A stretch of DNA of 64,000 nucleotides from Floricoccus penangensis (GCF_001832885.1 NZ_MKIQ01000029.1:80872-144871), one strand, 5' to 3'; counted from the stretch's first letter, positions 15,170 through 24,383 are shown. Notes: a model not told the origin generated them from the letters alone. Made by a program: numbers and translations.

Positions 15170-15980
15170 TTTTAGCAACCCCTCTGATGATTTGTTTTCT
15201 AAAGATGAAGTAAATGATTAGAATCGGTATAACTGTAAGTGTTGCGGCTGCCATTTGTAGGTGAACGTCGTTACCACTCTCTGTTGTGAAGGCCGATAGA
15301 CCGTTGTTCAAGAGGCGATATTTTTTGTCGTTGGTTACAAGTAATGGCCACAAGAATGAGTTCCAGCTTGAGATAAAGGTCAAAATTCCGACTGTTACTA
15401 AGGCTGGTTTTGTCAGAGGAATAAGAATTCGTCTGATATATTCAAGGTCACTAGCTCCATCAATTTTCGCTGCCTTATAAAAGGTTGCTGGAATTCCCTT
15501 TAAGTATCCATTTAGGTAGTAAATGTAGAATATACTTGTAATGAATGGGATAATCAATGCAGTATAAGTGTTTAGAAGTCCCATTCTGGCAATTGTGTTG
15601 TAATTTGTGAAGATGATTGATTCATAAGGAACCATTAAAAGGGCAACCATTACAAATAGTACAATTTTTTTACCTTTGAATTGTAGACTTGTTAGTGCAA
15701 ATGATGCTAAAACTGATGTAATCAATGTAGCAATTGTCACTGCAAGGGAAACAAATACTGTATTAAAGAAGTAACGAATGAACGGTGCTTTTTGAAAAAC
15801 TTGTATATAGTTGTTAAACTGGAAGTTTTTCGGTAAAAATGTTGGTGGCATACTAGTCGCTTCACTATAAGTCATCAGTCCCGCAAGGATCATATAGATG
15901 AATGGAAAAACTGTAATAATCGCTAATACTATAATGAAGATATATGACAATACTGTAGAAACTTTTTTCATTTTAATCAT
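15153..15980 (-). CDS. ABC transporter permease, UgpE/MalG-like
   Basis: A 275-residue inner permease with six hydrophobic segments. The EAA loop (AAKIDGASDLEYIRRILIPLTKPAL, near residues 175-200) contacts the ATPase. The family tail SWNSFLWPLLVTNDKKYRLL follows. It pairs with the MalF-type permease upstream, overlapping it by 8 nt (ATGATTAA). An alternative ATG at 15971 has a better-spaced AAAGGTG site. Part of the UgpB-like importer. Confidence 0.88.
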   Translation of the reverse strand: MIKMKKVSTVLSYIFIIVLAIITVFPFIYMILAGLMTYSEATSMPPTFLPKNFQFNNYIQVFQKAPFIRYFFNTVFVSLAVTIATLITSVLASFALTSLQFKGKKIVLFVMVALLMVPYESIIFTNYNTIARMGLLNTYTALIIPFITSIFYIYYLNGYLKGIPATFYKAAKIDGASDLEYIRRILIPLTKPALVTVGILTFISSWNSFLWPLLVTNDKKYRLLNNGLSAFTTESGNDVHLQMAAATLTVIPILIIYFIFRKQIIRGVAKNGIKG

Positions 15981-16851
15981 TCACCTTTTCTAATAATTTA
16001 TTTTGAAGGAAGGTAACAATTAAGATAATTCCAAAGAGAATCACAGTTGCAGCCATTGCAATACCAGGACGATTAGCAATATGGAATTTATCATAAATGT
16101 AGTAAACAGCTGTTGTTGCACTGTTTGCTACTCCTGCTTGACCATTAAATAATGCAAATACCTGCGTATATACTTTGAAGGCACTTATCAGATTTACAGT
16201 CAGTAAGAAAGTAAGAGTTGGAATAAGTTGAGGGAAGGTAATTCTTGTAAAAATTTCCCAATCGTCTGCCCCAAAAAGCTTTGCAATCTTGTAATGCTCT
16301 TCATCAATATTCCGAAGACCGGCAAGAAGGATAATTATATTGAAGGCAAGACTTGACCATATACCAAAAATAATCAATGTTGGAATACTCATATTAACAC
16401 TGTTTAGCCAGTTAATAGGTTTGATTCCAAAGAAACTTAGAAAATAGTTAATAATTCCATAGTTTTCATTGAAAAAATATCTAAATACAATACCAATAGC
16501 AATTGTTGAAGTCACATAAGGCATAAAGAAGATTGTCTCAAAAAAGTTTTTAAATTTAACCTTTTCAAATATTATCCATGCAATAATAAGCGATAGAATC
16601 AATCCAATTGGCACTGTAGAAAAGGCATAAATTGCTGTGTTCTTAAGTGCTTTATGAAATACTGGGTCTTTTATAACCCTAGTATAATTTTCAGTACCAG
16701 CAAAACTATGATTTAATAAAGTTCCCTTTTGAAAGCTTAAAGTAAATGAGCGGAAAAGTGAATAAATGTTAAATACTAAGATAACAGCCAGAGAGGGTAA
16801 TAGAAATAACCAAGCCTTTGGCTGATTTTCTGGGTTATATTTTTTAAACAT
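15973..16851 (-). CDS. ABC transporter permease, UgpA/MalF-like
   Basis: A 292-residue permease with six transmembrane helices. The EAA motif YKIAKLFGADDWEIFTRITFPQLIP is near residues 195-220, and the first helix is near residues 12-32 (AWLFLLPSLAVILVFNIYS). It forms the heteromeric channel with the MalG-type partner. Its ATG shares one base with the stop of the ATPase gene (TAATG), a classic coupling junction. Confidence 0.88.
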   Translation of the reverse strand: MFKKYNPENQPKAWLFLLPSLAVILVFNIYSLFRSFTLSFQKGTLLNHSFAGTENYTRVIKDPVFHKALKNTAIYAFSTVPIGLILSLIIAWIIFEKVKFKNFFETIFFMPYVTSTIAIGIVFRYFFNENYGIINYFLSFFGIKPINWLNSVNMSIPTLIIFGIWSSLAFNIIILLAGLRNIDEEHYKIAKLFGADDWEIFTRITFPQLIPTLTFLLTVNLISAFKVYTQVFALFNGQAGVANSATTAVYYIYDKFHIANRPGIAMAATVILFGIILIVTFLQNKLLEKVND

Positions 16852-17921
16852 TAGTAAACCCTCTCCCCACTTTCTTTGAAGATAAAGGCTTTATTATAAG
16901 CAAAATCAAAAGCAAGCTCCATACCAGCATCGATTTGTTCTTCCACGCTTACAATTGATTTGAATCTATCTTCATTCAAATAAAAATTAAGAATACGTTC
17001 ACGACCAATCAACTCAACTTGGCTAATGACAGCTTTAAAGATTCCATCGGTTGTAGGATGAACATCTTCTGGTCTAATGCCTAAGATATATTTTCCATCA
17101 ATCAATTTTTCCTTGAATCTATCTTCTTTGAAGTTTGATAGAGGTACAGAGTAATCATCAAAGTATAATTTATCACCTTTTACTTCTGCTTCAAAAGTAT
17201 TGATTATTGGATTACCAATAAATTTTGCTACAAAAAGATTATTAGGTTCTAAATAAAGGTTTTGTGGATCATCATCTTGTTGAACAACTCCTTCATTAAG
17301 AAGAATAATTTTATCAGAAATTGATAGAGCTTCTTCTTGGTCGTGGGTTACAAAGACTGTAGTGATTCCAACTTCTTTAACTAGGCGACGAATTTCTTCA
17401 CGGATTTTTAGTCGAAGACGAGCATCTAAGTTACTTAGTGGTTCATCCAATAAAAGAACTTCTGGATTTTGTACCAAAGCACGTGTAATTGCAACACGTT
17501 GTTGCTGACCACCTGATAATGTTCCAGGTTTCTTATCTGCTAGTTCCTCAATATTTGTGAGTTTCATATATTCCTCAGCAATTTTTTGAGCTTCTGCCTT
17601 ATCTTTTTTCTTAGGACCCACTGTTAATGGGAACATGATGTTTTCCAAGACAGTCATATGAGGATAAAGTGCATAATTTTGGAATACAAAACCGATATTT
17701 CGATCCTTTGGTTCTACTTCAACAACTGAGCGACCATCAAATTTGATATCACCTTTTGTGGGACTTAATAAGCCAGCAATAATATTCAAAATAGTTGATT
17801 TACCACATCCACTTGGGCCAAGTAAACAAACTAAATCGCCTTTTTCAATCGTAAAATTAATTGCTTTTAAGGCTTCAAATCCATTATCGAATGTCTTATT
17901 GATATCGATAACTTCTAGCAT
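16851..17921 (-). CDS. ABC importer ATPase, UgpC/MsmK/MalK-like
   Basis: A 356-residue ATPase. Walker A GPSGCGKST is near residue 36, the signature LSGGQQQRVA near residue 135, Walker B LLLDEPLSNLD near residue 155, and the His switch FVTHDQEEAL near residue 190. A C-terminal regulatory OB-type (TOBE) domain includes LGIRPEDVHPTTDG, as in the CUT1 family of sugar and glycerol-phosphate importers. It is the first gene of the operon, with an extended -10 at 17981-17989 and GGAGG before ATG. Such ATPases often serve several importers. Confidence 0.9.
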   Translation of the reverse strand: MLEVIDINKTFDNGFEALKAINFTIEKGDLVCLLGPSGCGKSTILNIIAGLLSPTKGDIKFDGRSVVEVEPKDRNIGFVFQNYALYPHMTVLENIMFPLTVGPKKKDKAEAQKIAEEYMKLTNIEELADKKPGTLSGGQQQRVAITRALVQNPEVLLLDEPLSNLDARLRLKIREEIRRLVKEVGITTVFVTHDQEEALSISDKIILLNEGVVQQDDDPQNLYLEPNNLFVAKFIGNPIINTFEAEVKGDKLYFDDYSVPLSNFKEDRFKEKLIDGKYILGIRPEDVHPTTDGIFKAVISQVELIGRERILNFYLNEDRFKSIVSVEEQIDAGMELAFDFAYNKAFIFKESGERVY

Positions 17922-17980
17922 GGAATTTCCTCCGCTTTTCTATCTACTTTTTTAAAAATTTAATAATTATTTCACTATTA

Positions 17981-17989
17981 ATTATAGCA
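17981..17989 (-). promoter_or_regulatory. Extended -10 promoter of UgpB-like ABC operon
   Basis: Minus strand TGCTATAAT, a perfect extended -10, 60 nt upstream of the ATPase start. No convincing -35 or cre is seen. Confidence 0.6.
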
Positions 17990-18112
17990 CTAACTTTTGT
18001 AATTCTGTATAACTTTTCAAAAAAAAATGCTTAAAAAGTGAATTTTTTTACTTTTTAATGCCTAATATTGTTATTCATGTAACTAATTTCCGAATGTTTA
18101 ATATCAAAGTAA

Positions 18113-18145
18113 TAAAAACTCAACTTCTCCAAATGAGAAATTGAG
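18113..18145 (-). terminator. Terminator of ribU
   Basis: Minus strand CTCAATTTCTC and GAGAAGTTGAG pair over 11 bp (one G-U) with a short loop, then TTTTTA. Confidence 0.85.
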
Positions 18146-18156
18146 CTATATAATTA

Positions 18157-18729
18157 TTATTTATGATTTTTTTCTAACATAGGCAGATGTTTACTTGCTG
18201 TTACAAGTATATAGAAACTAACAGAATATAATGCTCCTTGTAGTAAGTTAAATGGAGTTACCATCGCTAGCAAATATTTTCCAACTCCAATGAATTGTTT
18301 AATATCAAAACCAGCAAACTTAGCATACAATGGAATCGCATAGAAATAATTCATTGCAAGCATTGTTAAGGTCATGGCAACTGTTGCACATATACTGGCT
18401 ACAATATACCTTTGCCTAGTGAAATCTCTTTTACTTATGAAAGCAAATATTGTTACAAACATACCGATTGCTAAAATATTCATCGGTAGTCCAATCCATG
18501 TATTCACACCCTCATTATTTAGAAAGAATTTCAGTAAAGACCTGATAAATAGAATCATGTAGGCGGCCTTTAAATCAAACATTAAATAACCTACAAGAAT
18601 AGGAAGAATTGAGAACTCAACCTTTAAGAAATCCGCACCCGGAATAAGTGGAAATTGCGGAAAGAGCATTAAAACAAATGAAATAGCACTTAATATGGCA
18701 ATATGTGCCATTCGTTTAGTATCTTTCAT
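18157..18729 (-). CDS. ribU: Riboflavin ECF transporter S component RibU
   Basis: A 190-residue, very hydrophobic protein with about six helices. The N-terminal pattern KRMAHIAILSAISFVLMLFPQFPLIPGADFLKVEFSILP is characteristic of RibU, including the conserved D-F-L-K-x-E-x-S segment that lines the flavin site. It captures riboflavin and works with the shared ECF module (EcfA, EcfA' and EcfT), not in this window. Its 5' leader carries an FMN riboswitch (18789-18905), which independently supports the substrate. Confidence 0.93.
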   Translation of the reverse strand: MKDTKRMAHIAILSAISFVLMLFPQFPLIPGADFLKVEFSILPILVGYLMFDLKAAYMILFIRSLLKFFLNNEGVNTWIGLPMNILAIGMFVTIFAFISKRDFTRQRYIVASICATVAMTLTMLAMNYFYAIPLYAKFAGFDIKQFIGVGKYLLAMVTPFNLLQGALYSVSFYILVTASKHLPMLEKNHK

Positions 18730-18788
18730 GGGGCACCTCCTAAATTTTTATTTAGAAGACTTGAAATTATTAAAAAATTTAAAAATCT

Positions 18789-18905
18789 CTGTCTTCTCTT
18801 CATCCTGACTTTGACAGTTGGTACTGGAATTTCACCAGTTCGGCCGAATTAACGGTTCATGGACTATACCACCAGTGGGGAAACAACCCCCGCCCTGAAG
18901 ACTTG
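18789..18905 (-). promoter_or_regulatory. FMN riboswitch (RFN element) controlling ribU
   Basis: The minus strand has the conserved RFN pieces in order: CTTCAGGGCGGGG, TTCCCCACTGGTGGTATAGTCC, a variable stem with CCGTTAATTCGG, GGTGAAATTCC, and AGTCAGGATGAAGAGAAG. These form the known six-helix junction closed by GTCTTC/GAAGAC. It lies 60 nt upstream of ribU and should lower expression when FMN is plentiful. The gap from there to 18729 is short and AT-rich; whether control is at termination or at the ribosome site is not clear. Confidence 0.95.
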
Positions 18906-19110
18906 GTAAACGTACCTATAACTTAATTCTTCATCTGGAATACTTCTGCCCAAAGTATTTTGTGCCAAAAATGTGCCAACATTCAAAGCTAAAGAAATGA
19001 AAGATAACGCTTAACCATCTATTATTTTACCATAAATGTCGTAATTATTTTACTTTAAAGTACTATTATTTATTAAAATTCTTTTTAATGTACGGAAATT
19101 CATTCCAAAT
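18906..19110. other. Gap upstream of FMN riboswitch
   Basis: About 200 bp of AT-rich non-coding sequence that must contain the ribU promoter. Candidates are weak (TGGTAAAAT on the minus strand near 19020). A short direct duplication TTGGCACA-N4-TTGGCACA (minus strand) lies near 18960-18980. Nothing else is identified. Confidence 0.4.
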
Positions 19111-19138
19111 AAAAAAATAAGCACATATGAGCTTATTT
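19111..19138 (-). terminator. Terminator of GT8 gene
   Basis: AAATAAGC and GCTTATTT pair around TCATATGT on the minus strand, with a run of seven T after it. Confidence 0.75.
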
Positions 19139-19965
19139 TAAATATAATTATTCGTCAACATACGATAATTTTCATAAAGTGCAGTAAACTTCGTGTCATT
19201 TTTTTCATCCCAAGGTTTTGGTTGACCGCAAAAATGTAAAATCGCTGTATTTTTTGCAACCCAATGAATGTCTTCTTTTCCAAGACTTCTTGTTAGATAA
19301 CTTGTATATTTACGTGCATCATAATTCCAAATTTCTTCTGGTACACTCAAAATAAAATTTCCATATAAGAAATTAAGAATATCTTGATCTGGCAAAATCA
19401 AAACAGCATTATAATTTTCAATTACATCATTAATATCTTCAATTTTTACGACTGCTCTCAGCATATCAAGATCCATAATCATTATTCCTGAATTATAGTA
19501 ATCATGATCTGTCCCTAAACGTATATTATTAACACCATTAATAAGACTTGTTACACCAGCATGCGTTGAGGCAGTTAGCATGTTTCCTTTTAAATCCACT
19601 TCCCATAATGGCCTTAGTGGATTAATAATAAGTATGTCTGGATCTAAATAAAGAACTTTTTTAAGCTTTTCGGGTAATATTTGACCTGCTAGTAATCTAA
19701 AATACATTTCTTTTGGATATCTATCAACAGTTTTCGCGTTATCAAATAAGCTTTCATCAACCACTACTGCTTCAAATTCCCAATTAAATCTAGTAGCCTG
19801 TTTATTTAATGAATCTAATTTTTCTTGCGGAATACTTTGATGTATTAGCCAAATTTTAAATATATCGTTTTGGTTATTAAGATATATTGATGTTAGCATT
19901 ACTTGAAGTGGATTAAGATAGTTTTCATCTATTGTAACTAATATGTCTATTTTTTCTTTCATCAT
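19138..19965 (-). CDS. Glycosyltransferase family 8 protein
   Basis: A 275-residue cytoplasmic glycosyltransferase of the GT8 fold. The N-terminus IDILVTIDENYLNPLQVMLTSI binds the UDP-sugar, and the metal-binding DxD is in KVLYLDPDILIINPL near residue 105. YYNSGIMIMDLD and the C-terminal HFCGQPKPWD follow. Members transfer glucose or galactose to cell-surface polymers or glycoproteins. It is a lone gene. The second ATG (19962) has better spacing from GAGG than the first. Confidence 0.85.
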   Translation of the reverse strand: MMKEKIDILVTIDENYLNPLQVMLTSIYLNNQNDIFKIWLIHQSIPQEKLDSLNKQATRFNWEFEAVVVDESLFDNAKTVDRYPKEMYFRLLAGQILPEKLKKVLYLDPDILIINPLRPLWEVDLKGNMLTASTHAGVTSLINGVNNIRLGTDHDYYNSGIMIMDLDMLRAVVKIEDINDVIENYNAVLILPDQDILNFLYGNFILSVPEEIWNYDARKYTSYLTRSLGKEDIHWVAKNTAILHFCGQPKPWDEKNDTKFTALYENYRMLTNNYI

Positions 19966-20102
19966 ATACCTCGTAAGTGTTTTCTATTACAAGAGTAACA
20001 TTTATTGATTTTCCAATCAAGGATACATAATGTTATTGATAATTTTTAGGGTTGGGTTATATAATTAAAAAATGAATTGTCAAGAATTATCAAACTTTTA
20101 TC

Positions 20103-20131
20103 TTGCTTTTTTATATTTACTTGAGTATAAT
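20103..20131 (+). promoter_or_regulatory. Promoter of YjzC-like gene
   Basis: TTGCTT, exactly 17 nt, TATAAT on the plus strand, with transcription expected to start near 20138. Confidence 0.65.
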
Positions 20132-20136
20132 AATCA

Positions 20137-20151
20137 TAGAAAACGTTTTCA
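20137..20151 (+). promoter_or_regulatory. cre-like palindrome at the start site
   Basis: GAAAACGTTTTC (20139-20150) is a perfect 12-bp palindrome. Extended by one base each side it fits the CcpA cre consensus TGnAAnCGnWnnCW with one mismatch. It sits at about +1 of the promoter at 20103-20131, so binding would repress. Confidence 0.5.
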
Positions 20152-20197
20152 TTTTTTGTTGAGTATTAAAAATTATATATATAAAAAGGAGAATTTT

Positions 20198-20518
20198 ATG
20201 GTAAAACCTTTAAAACCAGGAACTGATAATGTGCCTCCTGGCAAGTACAGAGAAGTTGGGCCTCGTGGCGGTAGAATTCCTAATGAACGCATTGTTACTA
20301 TCGATGAGGGTGATAGACTTCCACCAACAAAAAAAGCTGGTGATGGGTGGCTTCATATGACTCCACACAAATCTGGAACAGATAATTTACCTGCTGGTAA
20401 ATATATTGAAGTTGGACCAAATGGTGAAAAACTTGAAAAAGAGCACATCATTTCTATTGACCGTGGTGATAGACTCCCACCAGTAAAAAAAGCTGGCAAT
20501 GGTTGGTTCAGAATATAA
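20198..20518 (+). CDS. Tandem-duplicated YjzC-like small protein
   Basis: A 106-residue protein from ATG 20198 with AAAAGGAG seven nt upstream. An upstream in-frame ATG has no site and is rejected. It consists of two copies of one 45-50 residue unit. Unit 1 is KPGTDNVPPGKYREVGPRGG with GDRLPPTKKAGDGW, and unit 2 is KSGTDNLPAGKYIEVGPNGE with GDRLPPVKKAGNGW. The pattern PG(T/Q)xxPxGxYxEVGxxG...GDxxPP resembles B. subtilis YjzC and similar small proteins of unknown function, which have one unit. It is soluble, with no signal peptide and its own promoter and terminator. Confidence 0.75.
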   Translation: MVKPLKPGTDNVPPGKYREVGPRGGRIPNERIVTIDEGDRLPPTKKAGDGWLHMTPHKSGTDNLPAGKYIEVGPNGEKLEKEHIISIDRGDRLPPVKKAGNGWFRI

Positions 20519-20522
20519 TTTG

Positions 20523-20558
20523 AAAAAAGTATTGAAAGTTAACTTTCAATACTTTTTA
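20523..20558. terminator. Bidirectional terminator
   Basis: AAAAAGTATTGAAAGTT and AACTTTCAATACTTTTT form a perfect 17-bp palindromic stem between the convergent YjzC-like and iron-binding protein genes. Confidence 0.92.
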
Positions 20559-20562
20559 TTTA

Positions 20563-21558
20563 TTACTCGGCTTTTTGAAGATCACTTGTCATTATTTCTA
20601 AAGACTCAATTCCTGATCCTGCTAGATACCAAACTTGAGGATCTAATGAAATTACTTTACCATTTTTTCCTGCGTTTGTTTCTTTAACCAAATCATTGTC
20701 AGCTAAATTATTTTTTGAATCATCTCCTCCAATTGCTTTTGTACGGTCAATCGTAAAGATGATATCAGGATTCTTTTCTGCAATATATTCATAAGAAACG
20801 CTTTGTCCATGACCTTCAGATTTGATATTATCATCTGCAGGTTTAAAACCATAAGCATCAAAGATGATTCCAAAACGAGACTCTTTACCAAATGTTGATA
20901 GACTTCCTTCACTTGCCATGATAATCAAAGATTTCTTATCTGATTTAGAATTTTCTTCTTTTAATTTATCCATTGAAGATTGAATTGAAGCAAGTTTTTT
21001 ATCAGCTTCTTCTTCTTTCCCAAAAATCTTAGCTAACTCTTGGATTCCTTCTTGTGTTGATTTCCAAGGTGCTGACTCTTCTACTGAAAAGAATACTGTA
21101 GGAGCAATTTTTTCAAGCTTCTCTTGATAATTTTTTTGACGTCCAGAAATGATAATTAAATCAGGTTTAATTTTATTAACCTTCTCTAAATCTGGCTCTA
21201 GAACACCACCAACAGATTCAACGTTACCATATTGTTTTAAATATGTAGGAAGAACATCTTTTGGAAGCCCAACAACTCTATCCTTTAATCCTAGTGAATC
21301 TAGAGTATCAAGAGAACTGTAATTAAACACTACAACTTTCTTTGGATTGTAAGGAACAGTTTTCTTTCCATTTTTATCCTTGATTTCTACAACTTTTTTA
21401 TCTTCTGCTTTACTAGTTTCACTTGAACTTGAACTTGAACTTGATACTTGACTAGTTGATGTTGAACTTTCTTTACTTGATGATTCCTTTGAGTTCCCAC
21501 AGGCAGCTAGTGTAATCACACTGACAGCAAGCAAAAAAGTTGATAAAAATTTTTTCAT
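20563..21558 (-). CDS. Siderophore-iron ABC transporter binding lipoprotein (FatB/YclQ-like)
   Basis: A 331-residue class-III binding lipoprotein. Signal MKKFLSTFLLAVSVITLAAC is followed by a Ser-rich linker (residues 25-50). The two-lobed Peripla_BP_2 domain shows VVVFNYSSLDTLDSLGL, KIKPDLIIISGRQ and AEKNPDIIFTIDRTKAIGGDD, and ends DPQVWYLAGSGIESLEIM. The FatB/YclQ subgroup binds catecholate siderophores such as petrobactin. It is last in the four-gene operon. Iron-siderophore uptake is the likely role; no biosynthesis genes are here, so it probably scavenges others' siderophores. Confidence 0.87.
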   Translation of the reverse strand: MKKFLSTFLLAVSVITLAACGNSKESSSKESSTSTSQVSSSSSSSSETSKAEDKKVVEIKDKNGKKTVPYNPKKVVVFNYSSLDTLDSLGLKDRVVGLPKDVLPTYLKQYGNVESVGGVLEPDLEKVNKIKPDLIIISGRQKNYQEKLEKIAPTVFFSVEESAPWKSTQEGIQELAKIFGKEEEADKKLASIQSSMDKLKEENSKSDKKSLIIMASEGSLSTFGKESRFGIIFDAYGFKPADDNIKSEGHGQSVSYEYIAEKNPDIIFTIDRTKAIGGDDSKNNLADNDLVKETNAGKNGKVISLDPQVWYLAGSGIESLEIMTSDLQKAE

Positions 21559-21582
21559 TATACGTTATCCTCCATAAAATAA

Positions 21583-22341
21583 TTAATTAAAATATTGACA
21601 AAATGCCTTACCTTCAATCTGGTGAACTTTGATTTGCATATCATACAAATCACTTAGTACACTTTCTTGAATTATTTTTTCTGTTTGCCCTACTTGAAAA
21701 ATTTGACCATTTTTCATGGCAACAATGTAATCAGCATATGCTGAAGCAAAGTTTATATCATGTAGGACGATAAAAATTGTTTTCTTTTCTTCTGCTACTA
21801 ATTCTTTCAGAAGTGTCATTATCTGTTGTGCATGATTCATATCTAAATTGTTTAGGGGTTCATCCAATAAGATATAATCACTATCTTGAGCTAAAATCAT
21901 GGCAATATACACCCGTTGTAGCTGCCCACCAGATAACTCATTAATGTTATTTTGCGACAAATGATTTAAATTCATTTGACTCAAAACCTTATCTATTATT
22001 GCATTATCATCACTAGTCAGTCTTCCTTTACTATATGGATAGCGACCGAAAGATACCAAATCTCTAACACTTATTTTTAAGTTATAAGCATTTGTTTGTT
22101 TAAGAATTGACAATTTCTTAGCAAGCTCCTTTGACGACCAGGATTTAAGCTCATTTTCATCAATGTATATTTCACCAGCATTAAATGTTTGCAATCTACT
22201 TATCAATGAAAGTAAAGTTGATTTACCAGCACCATTAGGTCCAATAAAGGCAATAAATTTTCCAGCAGGGATTTCTAAATCAATATTTGATAGAATCTCT
22301 TTTTTTCCAATTGATTTTGCTAGATTATTAATGTTAATCAT
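21583..22341 (-). CDS. Siderophore ABC transporter ATPase (FatE/YclP-like)
   Basis: A 252-residue FecE-type ATPase: Walker A GPNGAGKST near residue 34, signature LSGGQLQRVYIA near residue 133, Walker B YILLDEPLNNLD near residue 155, and the His switch VLHDINFASAYAD. It couples to the two permeases upstream; its start overlaps the preceding permease stop by 4 nt. Confidence 0.9.
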   Translation of the reverse strand: MININNLAKSIGKKEILSNIDLEIPAGKFIAFIGPNGAGKSTLLSLISRLQTFNAGEIYIDENELKSWSSKELAKKLSILKQTNAYNLKISVRDLVSFGRYPYSKGRLTSDDNAIIDKVLSQMNLNHLSQNNINELSGGQLQRVYIAMILAQDSDYILLDEPLNNLDMNHAQQIMTLLKELVAEEKKTIFIVLHDINFASAYADYIVAMKNGQIFQVGQTEKIIQESVLSDLYDMQIKVHQIEGKAFCQYFN

Positions 22342-23297
22342 ACTTTTCTCTCCCTTAATATTTTTCCTATGAAGATTACTCCACCAAGAAACTGGATTAT
22401 TACGCTAATAGTTGTTGAAAATCCGAAGACTTGCTCTACAATAAATTGTCCTCCGACAAGTAGGATTATACCCAACAAAGAGCTGCAGATAAACAAGTTT
22501 CGATGGTTAAATGACCCAAAGAAAATGTAGCTAATAGTTGAAATAATGAAGCCCAGAAAGACTGTCGGCCCAACAAGAGCCGTAGATGTCGCCGTCAGCA
22601 TAGAAATAAATACTAGACTCAAAATTTGAATTCGATGCACATTTATTCCTAGATTAACTGCCGCATCTCGCCCCAAGGTTAATACGTCCAACTGACTTGA
22701 TATAGATAAAAAGTAAATGCAGGCAACCAAGATGATAATTATTGCTGCAATCATATGGTTAGTATTCACATTATTAAATGACGCAAACAGCTTACCTTGA
22801 AGCATATCATACTCGTTTGGATTCATTATCACTTGTAAGAAAGTACTTATACTTGAAAAAAAGGTTCCCGATACTATCCCTATCATTAGGACTTCATAGA
22901 GGTCATTTTTTTCTTTCCTTGCAAACATGACAATTATTAGAGTAGATAAAATTGTCATTATCAAGATTGTTCCAAGAAACAAGTAAATTGATTCTTGTGA
23001 TAACATCCTTACTCCTCCTATAAAGAAGAAAAGTGATGTTTGAATCAGTACATACAAATTATCTAAGCCAAGAATACCAGGACTTAACAATCTATTATTG
23101 GTCAAGGTCTGAAAAGAAATCGTTGCGACTGAGCTTGCAATTGCAACAAGAACAAAACCAATAACTTTTTTGCCTCTAAGAGATAGGGCAAAATCTAAAT
23201 TTCCATAAGTATTGTAGGTAAGATAAACAATCACCATCAATACTGCTACAAAAAATAATGAGCTTGCCTTAATCCATATTTTTTTGTCCTTAATCAT
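22338..23297 (-). CDS. Siderophore ABC transporter permease (FatC/YclO-like)
   Basis: A 319-residue FecCD-family permease with about nine or ten hydrophobic helices. LDVLTLGRDAAVNLGINVHRIQ is the conserved ATPase-contact loop, and GPTVFLGFIISTISYIFFGSFNHR is the following family motif. It forms a heterodimer with the other permease and overlaps it by 4 nt. Confidence 0.9.
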   Translation of the reverse strand: MIKDKKIWIKASSLFFVAVLMVIVYLTYNTYGNLDFALSLRGKKVIGFVLVAIASSVATISFQTLTNNRLLSPGILGLDNLYVLIQTSLFFFIGGVRMLSQESIYLFLGTILIMTILSTLIIVMFARKEKNDLYEVLMIGIVSGTFFSSISTFLQVIMNPNEYDMLQGKLFASFNNVNTNHMIAAIIIILVACIYFLSISSQLDVLTLGRDAAVNLGINVHRIQILSLVFISMLTATSTALVGPTVFLGFIISTISYIFFGSFNHRNLFICSSLLGIILLVGGQFIVEQVFGFSTTISVIIQFLGGVIFIGKILRERKV

Positions 23298-24277
23298 TTT
23301 CTCATCCTCCTTAATAGGAAGAAGATAAACATTGCTCCTCCTAAACTTCCAACAATAACACTAACTGGAATCTCATAAGGGGCTATGAGAGTTCTTGATA
23401 AAATATCACAAACAACTAAGAAGATACTACCAAATATCCATATTAGATTAAGAGTGTTTTTCAAGTGATCTCCATACAATATTGATACAAGATTTGGAAT
23501 GATTATTCCAAGAAATGGAATACTTCCAACCATTATCAATACAGAGCTACTACCAAGGGAAACAAGAACTAAAACAATTAATTGGATTAATTTGTAGTTC
23601 ATACCAAGACTCGCAGCTACTTCATCACCTAATCCAAGCACTGTTATCTTATAGGCCATTAAGTAAAGTGCTATGAAAACAGGAACTGTTAAGTAGATTA
23701 GCTCATATTGTCCTTTCATGATTGTAGAGAAATTTCCTTGAAGCCAAGAAGAAAGATTTTGGATTATTTGAAACTGATAGGCAAAAAAAATCGCCACTGA
23801 ACCGATAATATTTCCATACATTATACCGGCTAAGGGTAGAATCATTTCATCTCCTTTAGGCAATAGTCGACTTAAAGCCAGAAAAGTTAGCGAAGAAATG
23901 AAAGCAAAGATAAATGCAAATGTCGATTTCAAAAGAATTGTTGAAGCAGGAAAAAACAACATGGCAACAAGTATTCCAAGTCTTGCACTATCCATCATTC
24001 CGATAGTACCTGCTGATACAAACTTATTTTGCATCATATGCTGCATGACTTTTCCTGATATACTCACCATACCACCAGCTAAAATTAAACTAATAGTTCT
24101 AGGAAGTCTAACCTTATTTAACATCATTAATTGTTGTGAATCTCCATGCAAAATACCATCAATTGTAATATTATGTACTCCGATAAAGAGTGACAGTAGA
24201 CTTACTAATAGCAAGGTCATAAGTGGTAGATATTTTCTCACTTCGACTCCTTTTAAAATCGTTGATTTGTCTTCCAT
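23294..24277 (-). CDS. Siderophore ABC transporter permease (FatD/YclN-like)
   Basis: A 327-residue FecCD permease with MLNKVRLPRTISLILAGGMVSISG near residues 52-75, the typical R-L-P-R entry. The coupling loop is GLGDEVAASLGMNYKLIQ near residue 215, followed by GSIPFLGIIIPNLVSILYGDH. It is first in the operon, and its promoter with a dyad operator lies at 24384-24427. Confidence 0.9.
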   Translation of the reverse strand: MEDKSTILKGVEVRKYLPLMTLLLVSLLSLFIGVHNITIDGILHGDSQQLMMLNKVRLPRTISLILAGGMVSISGKVMQHMMQNKFVSAGTIGMMDSARLGILVAMLFFPASTILLKSTFAFIFAFISSLTFLALSRLLPKGDEMILPLAGIMYGNIIGSVAIFFAYQFQIIQNLSSWLQGNFSTIMKGQYELIYLTVPVFIALYLMAYKITVLGLGDEVAASLGMNYKLIQLIVLVLVSLGSSSVLIMVGSIPFLGIIIPNLVSILYGDHLKNTLNLIWIFGSIFLVVCDILSRTLIAPYEIPVSVIVGSLGGAMFIFFLLRRMRK

Positions 24278-24383
24278 ATGTTCTTGAATCCAAGAAATAT
24301 TCCTTCATAAATAAAACATTCATAAGCTATTAAGTAACATATTTATAAGCTTGTGAATTTTTTTATCACTTGAAGACAAATTT

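Noticed and set aside
18950..19015. Short plus-strand frame ending NVPTFKAKEMKDNA and the GTGCCA direct repeat, reminiscent of an integrase 3' end or attachment site
   Set aside because: Too short, no supporting integrase sequence around it, and it overlaps the region that must hold the ribU promoter.
20072..20197. Extended N-terminus of the YjzC-like protein from an upstream ATG
   Set aside because: No ribosome site there, the -10 and start region of the promoter lie inside it, and ATG 20198 has a perfect AAGGAG.
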